Positions 34,072 to 43,472 are shown, numbered from the stretch's first letter. The stretch is 64,000 nt of DNA from Streptomyces sp. NBC_00078 (GCF_026343335.1 NZ_JAPELX010000001.1:5084001-5148000); one strand, 5' to 3'. The notes: a model not told the origin generated them from the letters alone. Translations and numbers: made by a program.

Positions 34072-35085
34072 TCATGCGGGGGTGTTCACGCCATAGAGGC
34101 GACGTACCGAGCGGGGAAACAGCACCCCTTGCAGGATTCCGATACCGGCGGCGATCGCAGACGTCAGCGTCACCAACAGGTGGAGCACCGTGAACTGGAG
34201 CCCGAACAGGATCCCATGGTGCCGAAACGCGTACGCGTAAGTCCGCCAGTCGAGTGCTATGCCCACAGCGAGAGTGACGGCCGTCGCGAGCAGGGCCAGC
34301 GGTCCGAACAGCAGCACGCCGAGGAGGCTGAGTGTCGCAGCCAGTACGAAACCGCTGCCGAGCGCGCGATAGCTTGTGCCGGCACCACCGGGCAGAGACC
34401 GCAGGCGTACCCAGTTGGGGGCGCCGATCCGGGTGCGCTGGAACACCTTCGTTAACATGACGCGCAGCGTGCCGTCGTGGTCGTGACGGCCGCGGATGGC
34501 CGCGGTCGCCCACACGGCATAGCGCGCATTGAGCCGGAAACCGTAATCCTGCTCCTCGGTCCAGCGCAACTGGTCGTTGAACGGGCCGATTTCGCGGAAG
34601 ACGGAAGCCCGGATCGCAAAGAGGGCCGAGTGCAGGCCCGGGATCGGACCATCTATCTCGGTGAACCATACGTACTGTTGGATCGCTCGGTACTTCTTGA
34701 CGAGACTGTCCGGGAACAGCGACTCCGCCTGGTACATGCCACAGACGGCACCGAGGCTTGGATCGGTCTCAAGGAACTCGACCGCCTTGGCCACCGCGTC
34801 GGGCGCCAGGGCGACATCGGAGTCGACGAAGAAGAGCACCTCGCCGCCGGCAGCTTCCGCGCCAAGGTTGCGAGCCGTGGAGACACCGCGATTGACGGGG
34901 CTCTCCAGCACCGTCACACCCAGGCGACGCGCGATGGCGACGGAGTCGTCGGTGCTGCAGTCGTCCGCCACGATGACTTCGATCGCGGGGTACGTCTGCC
35001 CCTGGGCGGCTTCGATGCAGGCCGCGAGGGTCCGGGCATAGTTGTAGTTCGGGATGACTATCGAAACCAGCGGTGCCTCAGCCAT
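34072..35085 (-). CDS. Membrane-anchored family 2 glycosyltransferase
   Basis: A 337-residue GT2 protein: VSIVIPNYNYARTL, ADDCSTDDSV, DXD-type FVDSDVALAPDAV, acceptor-site EEQDYGFRL, then two or three C-terminal TM helices (about residues 245-330). The layout resembles polyprenyl-phosphate or lipid glycosyltransferases at the inner membrane face. It has strong GGAGGAG before ATG 35085. It is clearly related to the enzyme at 38893-39915, sharing the DSDVALAPDAV block, so the two are paralogues. Operon with the SDR. Confidence 0.85.
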   Translation of the reverse strand: MAEAPLVSIVIPNYNYARTLAACIEAAQGQTYPAIEVIVADDCSTDDSVAIARRLGVTVLESPVNRGVSTARNLGAEAAGGEVLFFVDSDVALAPDAVAKAVEFLETDPSLGAVCGMYQAESLFPDSLVKKYRAIQQYVWFTEIDGPIPGLHSALFAIRASVFREIGPFNDQLRWTEEQDYGFRLNARYAVWATAAIRGRHDHDGTLRVMLTKVFQRTRIGAPNWVRLRSLPGGAGTSYRALGSGFVLAATLSLLGVLLFGPLALLATAVTLAVGIALDWRTYAYAFRHHGILFGLQFTVLHLLVTLTSAIAAGIGILQGVLFPRSVRRLYGVNTPA

Positions 35086-35143
35086 TACTCCTCCGAGATC
35101 ATCTCTTCAGCCGTCAACGACTTGCGATGCAACGGTGGCGACC

Positions 35144-36202
35144 CTAGCCATCCGACGCTTGGCCGTACCTTGTCCCCACTTCGTGCTGCCTGAAGGAATG
35201 CGCCGCCCTGGGGCTCGCCCTTCGCCGCAGCACCTCAGTCACTGCCAAACCCACGCCACCGGTGATGAGTTCGCTCATCGCCACGACCAGTCGACTGATG
35301 ACCGCCACCACACTCGCCGCCGGTAGCGGAAGGACCGCGCCGAGTGCGCTCAGCAAGATCACCTCGCGCACGCCCAGCCCATCGGGTGTGAAAACCGCGA
35401 AGACACCGGCGGCCGCACCCAGGGCGAACGCGCCGACGCACAGTGGCAACGAACGGGCCGGTGCGGCGCCCAGCGCTATGGCCAGGCACCACAGCTGAAT
35501 TCCGCCGAACAGCCAGGAAAGCGTCTGCACCAGCACGTTGCGGCGAATGACCCCTGCCGGCAAAGTCACCGAAGGCGGGGGGCGCCTACGCAGCCGGGCC
35601 ACCACGGTGGCGGCCTCGTTGACGAATTGAGGTCGCACCAGGAGCACCGCCAGCGGCACGGCCGAGGCCGCCACCAGCCAGACCTGCGATCCGCCGAGCA
35701 CCTGGGGCCCGGCCACCAGCCCGGCCGAGGCTGCGGTCAACAGCCCGATCACCAGCGTCAGCAGCCACGCTGTGGCCGTCCGGGCAGGCGGTATTCCCAT
35801 CGCCTGCCCCATCTTCACGCTCAGTACGAAGCCGAAGACCTTACCGGGCACGTACTTGGCGAATTGGCCTACGAAAAATATCCGGGAGGCACCCACCGCT
35901 GTGAGCCCACCGCCTTCAGCCGTGGGCGCGATATCCGAGCTGGCGGCTGACAGCATCGACCACCAGGCGAGCAGAGCCGCCAGCACCGCGACAGCGTTCG
36001 CGAGCAGCGCCAGCCCGACCCACATCGCAAAGGACCCTGGCGGCCGACTGCGCATAGTGGTGGCCAGGACGGACCAGTCCTGGCCGCGCACGAACAGCAC
36101 CACTGCTATTGTCATGCCCACGAGTAACACAGCCGTCAACGCCCGCTGGAGCACTCCGATCGGACGGGAGCCGCCAACCTGGAGATCCTGAGTGTCCGCC
36201 AC
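35144..36202 (-). CDS. Lysylphosphatidylglycerol-synthase-TM/UPF0104-type membrane protein
   Basis: A 352-residue protein with about eight TM helices and the family landmark FFVGQFAKYVPGKVFGF near residue 110, later TPDGLGVREVILL. Members (AglD/MprF N-domain type) are linked to lipid or lipid-linked sugar flipping and often sit beside glycosyltransferases, as here. GTG 36202 gives MADTQ; the ribosome site is weak. It probably leads the minus-strand run with the GT2 and SDR. The transported lipid is not known. Confidence 0.78.
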   Translation of the reverse strand: MADTQDLQVGGSRPIGVLQRALTAVLLVGMTIAVVLFVRGQDWSVLATTMRSRPPGSFAMWVGLALLANAVAVLAALLAWWSMLSAASSDIAPTAEGGGLTAVGASRIFFVGQFAKYVPGKVFGFVLSVKMGQAMGIPPARTATAWLLTLVIGLLTAASAGLVAGPQVLGGSQVWLVAASAVPLAVLLVRPQFVNEAATVVARLRRRPPPSVTLPAGVIRRNVLVQTLSWLFGGIQLWCLAIALGAAPARSLPLCVGAFALGAAAGVFAVFTPDGLGVREVILLSALGAVLPLPAASVVAVISRLVVAMSELITGGVGLAVTEVLRRRASPRAAHSFRQHEVGTRYGQASDG

Positions 36203-36505
36203 GTTTCATCGAGCCGTACAGTTCGACTGGATCATGGAACTGACTGTAGAGCAGCGGTTCTTGGCGAGTCCTTGTCCCGTCGCGCTCCGAGGCTGAACCG
36301 CGAGTCGGAGCTGAACAGTCGACGCACTGATACGGTTTTGACCTTTCGTCGACTAGGACGCAGCCCCTTCAGGGAGCCGCCGCCCGCATGCTTGCTGACA
36401 AGTGGCCGTCCGTAGCCCGCTGAACGTCTCCGCCCACAGCAGCTCAGCCTTCAACACCGACAGGAACCTGGCCCCGTGCATACACGTGCCAGTGCGCACG
36501 CGGGG
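36203..36505. other. Intergenic DNA, no gene seen
   Basis: About 300 bp upstream of the flippase-like gene. It has short symmetric words (CAGTTCGACTGGATCATGGAACTGACTG) but no gene or RNA I can support. It likely holds the promoter for the minus-strand operon and the edge of the following decayed block. Confidence 0.4.
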
Positions 36506-36690
36506 TCAGGACGACTCGCGTACTACCAGGTGAAGCTGGAAGATGACGACCGCCTGCGGCACCGGTTCACCGCTGATGCGGGCCATCAACAGACGGGCCA
36601 TCTCCTGGCCCATCTCTTACGGTGGCTGCTTGACCGAGCTGAGCGGCGGGTCGGTTTGGAGGGCGATGGGACCGGGCCAATGTGGCCGGC
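36506..36690 (-). pseudogene. C-terminal fragment of a LacI-family regulator
   Basis: About 60 codons ending in LHLVVRESS at a TGA, preceded by TDPPLSSVKQPP, an in-frame TAA, then EMGQEMARLLMARISGEP. This is the conserved end of LacI/GalR sensor domains. The remainder is cut off where an IS630 fragment begins. Distinct from the intact LacI gene at 25824, so it is the relic of another sugar locus. Confidence 0.7.
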
Positions 36691-37121
36691 GTGGTCTGCT
36701 TCCGGCCCGGGACGAGGTCGCGCTTCTTCTACCGGCTGTACGTCTACCACGGCCGCAAGGGCGGGCCCAAGAGCTTCGCCTGGCACGAGCACCGCGACCT
36801 GATGATTGCGGCTCACCAGCAACTGGGCGCTCCGCTGGTGTGGCGCTGGGCATCCTGAACGTGCACCTGTGTCCGCAGATGATCGGAGTTCCTCGATGAG
36901 CACGACGAGTCGCTGCGGGTGTTCCAAATTCGTATGCACCCGAGTTGAGTCCGGCCGAGGGCGTGTGGTCGCTCCTCAAGCGGTCCATCGTGAACTTCGT
37001 CGCCACCGACCTCGGCGGTCTCGTCCGGATGGTGAAGCGCAGGCTGAAGAAGATCCAGTTCCGCCCCCACTTGCTCGACGGCTGCCTCGTGGAGACCGGC
37101 CTAATCGACGAACCCCCGTGA
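36688..37121 (+). pseudogene. IS630-family transposase fragment
   Basis: C-terminal two thirds of an IS630-type DDE transposase in pieces: RSRFFYRLYVYHGRKGG, NVHLCPQM, PAEGVWSLLKRS with the last catalytic Glu, and KKIQFRPHLLDGCLVETGL. At least two frameshifts split it. Ends at TGA 37119-37121. The N-terminal HTH and inverted repeats are not found. Confidence 0.75.
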
Positions 37122-37205
37122 TCGACCAACCGATGTCTACGAGTTCAACCTGAGTACGAGCGCGGTCTAGGACGTGGTGGGTCAAACCATGGGCCGCGCA
37201 CACGC

Positions 37206-37450
37206 CGGGCCTGCTCCGGCGACGTGAGCTGACCGATGCTCAGTGGCAGCTGATCGCTCCGTGGTTGCCCGCCGACGGCCGACTCGCCGCGGCAGTGCAG
37301 TGGTCCGAGCACCGGACGATGGCCAACGGGCTGCTGTTCAGCGCGCCCACACCGGGGCACCCTGGACTGATCCGTTGAAGCGGTACGGGCCCTGACAGAC
37401 CGTCTACGAGCGGCCTGGCGGTACCCGGCAACGGAGCCTGGCCGGGCGGA
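37206..37450 (+). pseudogene. IS5-family transposase N-terminal fragment
   Basis: RRRELTDAQWQLIAPWLP followed by HRTMANGLLF and, after a frameshift, KRYGP(stop)QTVYER matches the start of IS5-type transposases (LTDAQW...IEPLLP...RTVINGILYRLRTGAPWRDLPERYGPWQTVYER). Decayed by a stop and a shift. No complete ends seen. Confidence 0.65.
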
Positions 37451-37569
37451 GGACTGAGGCCGCTGCCACCGATCCCGAGGGTGCCCTGGCCCGCCAGGCG
37501 GGGCGCCAAGGCGACGCCATCGCCGAGCCGGACGGCCGGCGGGACAACCACCGGCGCACACCAAGGGCC

Positions 37570-37762
37570 TCAGGACCGGCGGGCGGAGAGGTCGTCGAGC
37601 ATGGTGGCGGTGGCGCCGAACCTCACGGAACCGGCTTCGAACATGCTGAACAGTACGTCGAGCGTGCGCACGCCGCTAACGGCCTTGACCCGCACTCGCT
37701 CAGAGCCGGTGGCCCGCATGAGACGTACGGCTTCCAGCGTGGCGCCCCGGAGCGAACCCCGT
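37570..37762 (-). pseudogene. C-terminal fragment of a deoxyribose-phosphate aldolase (DeoC-like)
   Basis: One open frame reads GATLEAVRLMRATGSERVRVKAV, then SGVRTLDVLFSMFEAGSVRFGAT, the last strands of the DeoC barrel including the conserved Lys in VKA. The upstream part, with the Schiff-base Lys region, is gone. It is immediately before the GntR gene and may once have been its regulated partner. Confidence 0.55.
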
Positions 37763-37974
37763 AGACGTCTTCACGTCATGCTCGCTGAGGACGGGGGCAG
37801 TGCTTGCCGCCACCGCAGGAGAGCGACTCGCGGGTTGTCTATACAGCTGAGCAAGTTCGCCGCCTGGCAAGGTTGCCTTGTCATATCGCACCTCACATGG
37901 CAAGTGGGGCAGGCCACACTGGGCCGAGGGTCGGCCTGGCCCGCTATGAGGCCAAACGCCAAGAACGTTACCAA

Positions 37975-38012
37975 TTGAACTAGTTGACTAGACAGCTAGA
38001 TGGCTGATTATC
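37975..38012 (+). promoter_or_regulatory. Candidate promoter and operator of the GntR gene
   Basis: TTGACT (37984-37989) and ATTATC (38007-38012) are 17 bp apart. CTAG occurs three times at 37980, 37988 and 37995, overlapping this promoter, including the palindrome AACTAGTT. This fits autoregulation by the GntR/HutC protein. The inferred start point would be very close to the Shine-Dalgarno site. Confidence 0.4.
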
Positions 38013-38028
38013 TCCAGGAAGGGGTGCA

Positions 38029-38754
38029 ATGGGCGGGAACTTTGCCCCCAAGTACTACCAAATCGAGCAAACCCTTCGTGAGCGTATCGAACACCAGCGA
38101 GCGCACGACCCGCTGCCTTCGGAAACCGAATTATGTGCTGAATTCGGGGTCAGTCGGATGACTGCACGCGCTGCTCTGCAGAATCTAGTAACAGAACGCC
38201 TGGTCTACCGAGTGTCCGGTCGAGGGACGTTCGTCGCGGAACCGCCCACTCGACGTCGGGCGGATAACTTCGCCCGTTTCAGTGAAGAGATGCGTCGACG
38301 AGGACGCGTTCCTTCATCGAGGCTCATCCTCTCCGAGGTGCGGAAGGCGAATTCGAATGAGGTTCATCGGCTACAGCTCCCCAAATCGTCGGACGCGGTA
38401 GCCATCACGCGTGTCCGCCTGGCGGACGATGTCCCCGTCGCGCTGGAAAGGGCGGTCTTCCCAGGAGATCTCACTGCGCTCCTGCAGGTGGACGTGACCA
38501 CTCACTCGCTGCACGAGTCCTTGATCGAACTAGGGAGGTATCCACGGCGTGGCTATTCGTCCATTGAAGCAGACGTCGCCGGAGACCTCGAGTCCCAGCT
38601 GCTGGAGGTCTCCGCCGGCACCCCCCTCCTCATCGAAACGCGCCTCATACTGGACCAGGACGATCGCCCTATCGAGCTCACTGAGACCCGCTATGTGGGC
38701 CATCGGTACGTTCTGGATGTTGCGTTCCAAGTCGATACTTCACATGGACCGTGA
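38029..38754 (+). CDS. GntR/HutC-family transcriptional regulator
   Basis: A 241-residue protein. Winged HTH at residues 5-70 (LPSETELCAEFGVSRMTARAAL, GRGTFVAEP), then a UTRA sensor domain (about 90-235) with the characteristic ITRVRLADDVPVALERAVFP and YVGHRYVLDVAF. Such proteins sense phosphorylated sugars, amino sugars or amino acids. ATG 38029 follows AGGAAGGGG. Gene neighbours: a deoC fragment upstream and a membrane glycosyltransferase downstream. Effector unknown. Confidence 0.9.
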   Translation: MGGNFAPKYYQIEQTLRERIEHQRAHDPLPSETELCAEFGVSRMTARAALQNLVTERLVYRVSGRGTFVAEPPTRRRADNFARFSEEMRRRGRVPSSRLILSEVRKANSNEVHRLQLPKSSDAVAITRVRLADDVPVALERAVFPGDLTALLQVDVTTHSLHESLIELGRYPRRGYSSIEADVAGDLESQLLEVSAGTPLLIETRLILDQDDRPIELTETRYVGHRYVLDVAFQVDTSHGP

Positions 38755-38795
38755 CCCGGGCAGGCATTTGAAATTCCATAGACACATCCGCCACA

Positions 38796-38801
38796 TATAA
38801 T
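38796..38801 (+). promoter_or_regulatory. Consensus -10 box before the glycosyltransferase gene
   Basis: A perfect TATAAT, rare in this GC-rich sequence, 91 bp upstream of the GTG start. No good -35 is found at normal spacing (TTGAAA is 22 bp away). Confidence 0.3.
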
Positions 38802-38892
38802 CTGGCGCACAGCCGGCCATCGGCGAGCCCTCAGAAATGTCATCAAGTTGCCCTTACAGTAGAGGCATCTGCCTCATTCCCGTGGAGCGAAC

Positions 38893-39915
38893 GTGACTGG
38901 GTCTGAACGCGCACTCGTGTCAGTGATCGTCCCCTGCTACAACAGCACGAAGACCATCGCGCTGTGCTTGGAGTCCGTGTTTACGCAAACATACTCACCT
39001 ATTGAACTGATCGTCGTGGACGACTCCAGCACCGACGAGACAGCTTCGATGGCCGACGCGTATGAGTGCACCGTTGTCCGGCTGGCCGAGAACTCCGGGG
39101 CGGGAATCGCGCGGAACCGCGGCATCGCCGCCAGCCACGGCGATGTCCTGTTCTTCCTCGATTCCGATGTCGCGCTGGCGCCGGACGCCGTGGCAAATGC
39201 CGTCCGTGCCTTCGAGGAGAAGCCTGCGTGCGGCGCGGTATGGGGTGTCTACGGCGACCGGCCGCTTGTGAACGACGGCGTCGTCGAGCAAGTGCAGGTC
39301 CTACATGGCCACTTTCGTCAGATCCAACCCCGCCCCGTGCTCACGGGGCACTTCGCGGTCGGGGCGATCCGCCGCCGGGTCGTCGACGAGCTCGGCGGCT
39401 TCGATGAACGGCTCACGGGACAGTGGGCCAACGAGGACCACGAGTACGGCCTGCGGATCGCCGAGCACTTCCCGGTGGCCCGTGCGCTCGATGTCGTTGG
39501 TTACCACGACGACGACGACCGGATGTCCTCGGTGCTCCGCAAGCGCTTCGGACGCGCCGTGTCGCTGATGCCCTTGATCTTCCTGCAGCGCGATCTAAAG
39601 CCTGAGCGGGAGGCGCTGCACCGGCCGCCCGAGATCTTCGCGATCACTCTCACCACGGCGACCGTGTTACTGCCGTTTTTCACGCCTGCGTTTGCGGTCT
39701 TTCCCGCAGCCGGTCTCGCCTGGTTCCTCTGGGTGAACCTCCCGCTGCTCAGCTACGTCCGACGTGCCGCCGGCTGGCGCGTGGTCCTGGTGACAACAGC
39801 TCTGAACTACCTCTACGGCCTCGCCGTCTCGGCAGGCGGCTTGACCGGGGCGCTGCGCTACCTCGTCGACCCGCGTTTCCGGCGGCGTTACCGCACGGGC
39901 CTCGCGGCCGCATAA
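38893..39915 (+). CDS. Membrane-anchored family 2 glycosyltransferase (paralogue)
   Basis: A 340-residue GT2 enzyme: VSVIVPCYNSTKTI, VVDDSSTDET, DXD block FFLDSDVALAPDAV, acceptor EDHEYGLRI, then C-terminal TM helices (about residues 250-320). Related over its whole length to the protein at 34072-35085, but its third base usage and order differ, so the copy is old. Start GTG 38893. It is separated from GntR by 138 bp and from the SARP gene by 83 bp. Donor and acceptor unknown. Confidence 0.86.
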   Translation: MTGSERALVSVIVPCYNSTKTIALCLESVFTQTYSPIELIVVDDSSTDETASMADAYECTVVRLAENSGAGIARNRGIAASHGDVLFFLDSDVALAPDAVANAVRAFEEKPACGAVWGVYGDRPLVNDGVVEQVQVLHGHFRQIQPRPVLTGHFAVGAIRRRVVDELGGFDERLTGQWANEDHEYGLRIAEHFPVARALDVVGYHDDDDRMSSVLRKRFGRAVSLMPLIFLQRDLKPEREALHRPPEIFAITLTTATVLLPFFTPAFAVFPAAGLAWFLWVNLPLLSYVRRAAGWRVVLVTTALNYLYGLAVSAGGLTGALRYLVDPRFRRRYRTGLAAA

Positions 39916-39998
39916 TCCTGGCCGCTTCTTCCATTTCCAGCAGGACGCAGCACCGCATTGGGAGCGCCACCAGTTCAGTTGCATTTAGGGGGAGACTG

Positions 39999-41789
39999 AT
40001 GAAAATTAGACTGCTTGGATTGATGGATGTTGAAGCAGCTGGTCGTTCGCTGGATGTGGGGCCGCAACAACGGCGTTTAGTGCTTGCGGCGTTGGCGGTC
40101 GACGCGGGTAACCCCGTTTCCATCGACGTCCTGACCAACCGGGTCTGGGGTCAGGACACACCCGACGCGCCGCACAGTGCCCTCTACTCCCATATAACCC
40201 GGCTGCGGAAGTTCCTGACCGAGGCAGCACGAACCGAAGACCCAGCAGCAAGACCGGTGGCCCTTACCAAGGGTGCGCAAGGTTACATCCTGCAGATCGA
40301 CCGACAGGACGTGGACTTGCACCGTATCGGCTCCCTCGCGGAAGGCGCGCACGCCGCACACGGAGAGCGCCGCGTGCTCGCCCTGCGTGAGGCGATGGCC
40401 CTCTGGCGTGGGCAGCCACTGGCGAATCTGATGGGTTACTGGGCCAGCACGATACGCCGGAACGCCGAATCACAGTTCATAGGCGTCGCGAGTGCATGGG
40501 CCGCTGACGAGCTGCGATTAGGCAACGCCCAGGCCGTCGCCGACCGACTGGCCAAGGTCCTGGATTCCTATCCGCTCGCTGAACCGCTGGCGGAGTGGTA
40601 TATGCGTGCGCTGTGCGCGCTCGGGCGCACCTCGGAGGCGCTGCAATGTTACGCCACCGTGCGTCGGCAGATCGCCGAGCAACTGGGGCATGAGCCCGGC
40701 CCGCATCTGCATGATCTGCATATGGCCGTGTTACGTGGCGAGCTCGACACCCATCACCAAGGCATCACCATCAGTTCCGCGCCGCTGCCCCGACAACTGC
40801 CCAGCAACGTGGCTCACTTTGTGGGCCGAACTGACGAATTAACCTGGATCCGGGATGCGCTCACCACACCGAGACCGCAGGCAGCGGCGCCGCTGGTGAG
40901 TATCCACGGAGCCGCCGGCGTCGGTAAGTCGACTCTAGCGATCCACGCCGCACATCAACTCCTCCACCACTATCCCGAGGGCCAGGTTTATCTGGAGCTC
41001 GGCGGGAGCAGCACCGGAGTGCCACCGCTCAGCCCGTCAGAGGCGCTGGCCCGCTTGTTCCGTACACTCGGCGCGGAGTCGCCGCCGCCGACCGTGCAGG
41101 CTGATGAGGCGGCCGCCCAACTTCGCTCTGTGGTGGCTGGGCGGAAGATGCTCCTGGTACTCGACAACGCCTCCGACTCGGACCAGATAAAGCCGTTGCT
41201 GTTGAACGGGGCCGGCTGCGGTGTGATCGTGACGAGCAGGCAGCCGCTGGCCGCCTTGGGTGGGGTCGGCCAATTGCCCGTCAGGCCACTCGCGGTGGAC
41301 GAGGCTGTCGCTCTCTTCGGCCAGCTGACGGGCGCGGAGCGGGTCGCCGCGGAACCCACCGCGGCCGTCGCGATCGTAAAGCTGTGCCAATGCCTGCCAC
41401 TCGCCGTGACCACTGCGGCAGCCCGCCTCGCAGCCCGGCCGAGTTGGCCCCTCGCCGAGCTGCACTCCCGCCTGGCCGACGAGGCTCGGCGACTCGACAA
41501 CCTCGAGATCGAAGGCATGGGAATGCGAGCCAGCTTATCCGGCTCCTACCAGCGACTCACTGAAAACGCCGACCCGGCCATGCGTGCCGCAGCACAGGCT
41601 TTCAAGCTACTCAGTGGGTACGGCCGGCCGGTGGTCACCCTCTCGGACGCCGCGCAACTGCTTTCCGAGTCCAGAACGCGCGCTGAACTGTTCCTGGAGC
41701 GGCTTGTCGACGCCCAGCTCCTGGAGAGCATCGCCCCGGGCCTCTACCAGATGAACGATCTCCTGCGGCTGTTCGCCCAGGAGTGCTGA
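39999..41789 (+). CDS. AfsR/SARP-family transcriptional activator with NB-ARC domain
   Basis: A 596-residue regulator. OmpR-like winged HTH (residues about 1-95, RLLGLMDVEAAGR...LDVGPQQRRLVLAALA), bacterial transcriptional activation domain (about 100-245), then an NB-ARC STAND ATPase with GAAGVGKST (about 305-315), LLVLDNA (Walker B) and GVIVTSRQPL. The TPR sensor tail of full AfsR (about 990 aa) is missing, as in mid-size SARPs. SARPs switch on secondary-metabolite clusters, so it is the prime candidate for a pathway-specific activator in this island. ATG 39999 has GGGGGAG. Confidence 0.9.
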   Translation: MKIRLLGLMDVEAAGRSLDVGPQQRRLVLAALAVDAGNPVSIDVLTNRVWGQDTPDAPHSALYSHITRLRKFLTEAARTEDPAARPVALTKGAQGYILQIDRQDVDLHRIGSLAEGAHAAHGERRVLALREAMALWRGQPLANLMGYWASTIRRNAESQFIGVASAWAADELRLGNAQAVADRLAKVLDSYPLAEPLAEWYMRALCALGRTSEALQCYATVRRQIAEQLGHEPGPHLHDLHMAVLRGELDTHHQGITISSAPLPRQLPSNVAHFVGRTDELTWIRDALTTPRPQAAAPLVSIHGAAGVGKSTLAIHAAHQLLHHYPEGQVYLELGGSSTGVPPLSPSEALARLFRTLGAESPPPTVQADEAAAQLRSVVAGRKMLLVLDNASDSDQIKPLLLNGAGCGVIVTSRQPLAALGGVGQLPVRPLAVDEAVALFGQLTGAERVAAEPTAAVAIVKLCQCLPLAVTTAAARLAARPSWPLAELHSRLADEARRLDNLEIEGMGMRASLSGSYQRLTENADPAMRAAAQAFKLLSGYGRPVVTLSDAAQLLSESRTRAELFLERLVDAQLLESIAPGLYQMNDLLRLFAQEC

Positions 41790-41868
41790 ACAGCCGCAGG
41801 GGCTTCTCCAGCACCGGGTCTGGTGTCTGGTGGGCTGTCGAGGCGGGCCGAGTTGGGTCCGCCTCGAC
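41762..41868 (+). terminator. Double hairpin terminator at the SARP gene end
   Basis: A perfect 13-bp stem (41762-41774 with 41788-41800) overlaps the SARP stop codon. A second, 10-bp perfect stem (GTCGAGGCGG with CCGCCTCGAC, 41837-41868) follows. The rest of 41869-42009 holds nothing I recognise. Confidence 0.7.
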
Positions 41869-42009
41869 TGGCGGCGCTGTGGGTGAGGTCCAGCCCCGCA
41901 ACGGCTCAACTACTCGGCGTTGTTGCTGAAACTCACTGGATACTTCTGCAGTCGCTCAGGATCAAGGGTTCACTCAACTCACCGTCAGGCATTGCTGCTT
42001 TCCACCGAC

Positions 42010-42412
42010 ACAATCAGGCCCCGGTCCAGCGGCGAGACCGTCCACGGCAAGCGGCTGACGCGTTCCTTACACGCCGGAATGATCGTCCTGCTTGACCGGG
42101 CTTCTCCACCGGGACCACGCCGGGGCGGACCCGGACCGGTGCAGTTTCAGCGTCGCGCTCCGATGCGCCCGCGATCAGATCGTCCAAGCCGCGGGCATCA
42201 TCGCCGACACTGTGATCGGCCCCGTCGGAACGATCGGCCGAGCCGTCCTGGAACAGCTCATGCCAGCCCGCGGCCTCCGCATCAGCCTCCGCGCAGTGAA
42301 ACGGCGTCCGTCCCGATACACGTATCAAAGCCGACCGACGCACCTACGCAGCCACCCTCAGCATCAACATCTTGACACCACCAATCAGCCCGTAACTTCA
42401 CGGCCTTGACTT
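42010..42412 (+). pseudogene. IS4-family transposase remnant (same family as the copy at 48.6 kb)
   Basis: Pieces SGETVHGKRLTRSLH and GMIVLLDR are joined by an internal deletion to DPDRCSFSVALRCARDQIVQAAGIIAD and GTIGRAVLEQL. They match the intact transposase at 48607-49908 closely. The right end CCCGTAACTTCACGGCCTTG (about 42389-42408) is the same terminal repeat as the complete copy. Opposite in orientation to that copy. The left end is lost. Confidence 0.85.
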
Positions 42413-42557
42413 TTGGGGCACGCAGTTCACAGCGGAAGTCATCCGTGTCGCCGTAGGCCGTGGGCCACCGCGGTCCTCCACTCGAAGCCGGACGTCTGAG
42501 CCCGCGGGGGCGGGGCGGCGGCGATGCGTCACTTGGTCCCGGAGCGGTTCGCTCTCT

Positions 42558-43472
42558 TCATGGCATCTCCTGCTGAACATAGCTGCGCAGCCAGGCCCTG
42601 AAGTCCGGTCCCAGGTCCTCGCGCTCGGACGCGAGGCGGACGGTGGCACGCAGATAGTCGGCGCGGTCACCGGTGTCGTAGCGGCGGCCGTCGAAGACGA
42701 CACCGTGTACGGGGCCGCCCAGAGACGGGTCAGCAGCCAAGGCCTGCAAGGCGTCGGTGAGCTGGATCTCGCCGCCGCGGCCGGGTTCGGCCTTGCGCAG
42801 CACCTCGAAGATTCCCGGGTCCAGTATGTAGCGGCCGATGATCGCGAGGTTGCTGGGGGCGTCTGCCCGTTCGGGCTTCTCCACCAGGCCACTGACGGTG
42901 ACGACATGGTCGTCATCGCTCGGGGCGGCCGCAACGCTGCCATAGAGGTGGATCTGGGAGGGGTCGACCTCCATCAGTGCTATGACACTGCCGCCGTGGC
43001 GGTGCTGCACCTCGATCATGCTGCTGAGCAACGGGTCGCGCGGGTCGACCATGTCGTCGCCGAGGAGCACCGCGAAGGGCTGGCCACCCACGTGCTCCTC
43101 CGCGCACAGCACGGCGTGGCCCAGCCCCTTGGGGTCGCCCTGGCGGACGTAGTGGATGTCGGCCAGCTCACTCGAAGCCCGCACCTCGTCGAGCCTGGCG
43201 GCGTCGCCCTTCCGGCGCAGGACCTCCTCCAGCTCGTAATTGCGGTCGAAGTGGTCCTCGAGAGAGCGCTTGTTCCGTCCGGTGATCATGAGGACGTCAG
43301 ACAGGCCCGCTGTGACGGCCTCCTCGATGACGTACTGGATCGCGGGCTTGTCGACCACCGGCAGCATTTCCTTGGGGGTAGCCTTCGTGGCGGGTAGGAA
43401 GCGGGTGCCGAGGCCGGCCGCCGGGATGACCGCCTTGGTGATCCGGGGTCCTCGCCCGGATGCGGTGCTCAT
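42558..43472 (-). CDS. galU: UTP-glucose-1-phosphate uridylyltransferase
   Basis: A 304-residue nucleotidyltransferase making UDP-glucose from UTP and glucose 1-phosphate. Motifs: VIPAAGLGTRFLPATKATPKEM (nucleotide-binding, residues 15-36), VDKPAIQYV, LGDDMV and VEKP. The start overlaps the GT4 stop (ATGA). Streptomyces carries another galU in its core genome, so this copy probably dedicates UDP-glucose to the island pathway. The 135 bp between its stop and the IS4 remnant show no gene. Confidence 0.93.
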   Translation of the reverse strand: MSTASGRGPRITKAVIPAAGLGTRFLPATKATPKEMLPVVDKPAIQYVIEEAVTAGLSDVLMITGRNKRSLEDHFDRNYELEEVLRRKGDAARLDEVRASSELADIHYVRQGDPKGLGHAVLCAEEHVGGQPFAVLLGDDMVDPRDPLLSSMIEVQHRHGGSVIALMEVDPSQIHLYGSVAAAPSDDDHVVTVSGLVEKPERADAPSNLAIIGRYILDPGIFEVLRKAEPGRGGEIQLTDALQALAADPSLGGPVHGVVFDGRRYDTGDRADYLRATVRLASEREDLGPDFRAWLRSYVQQEMP

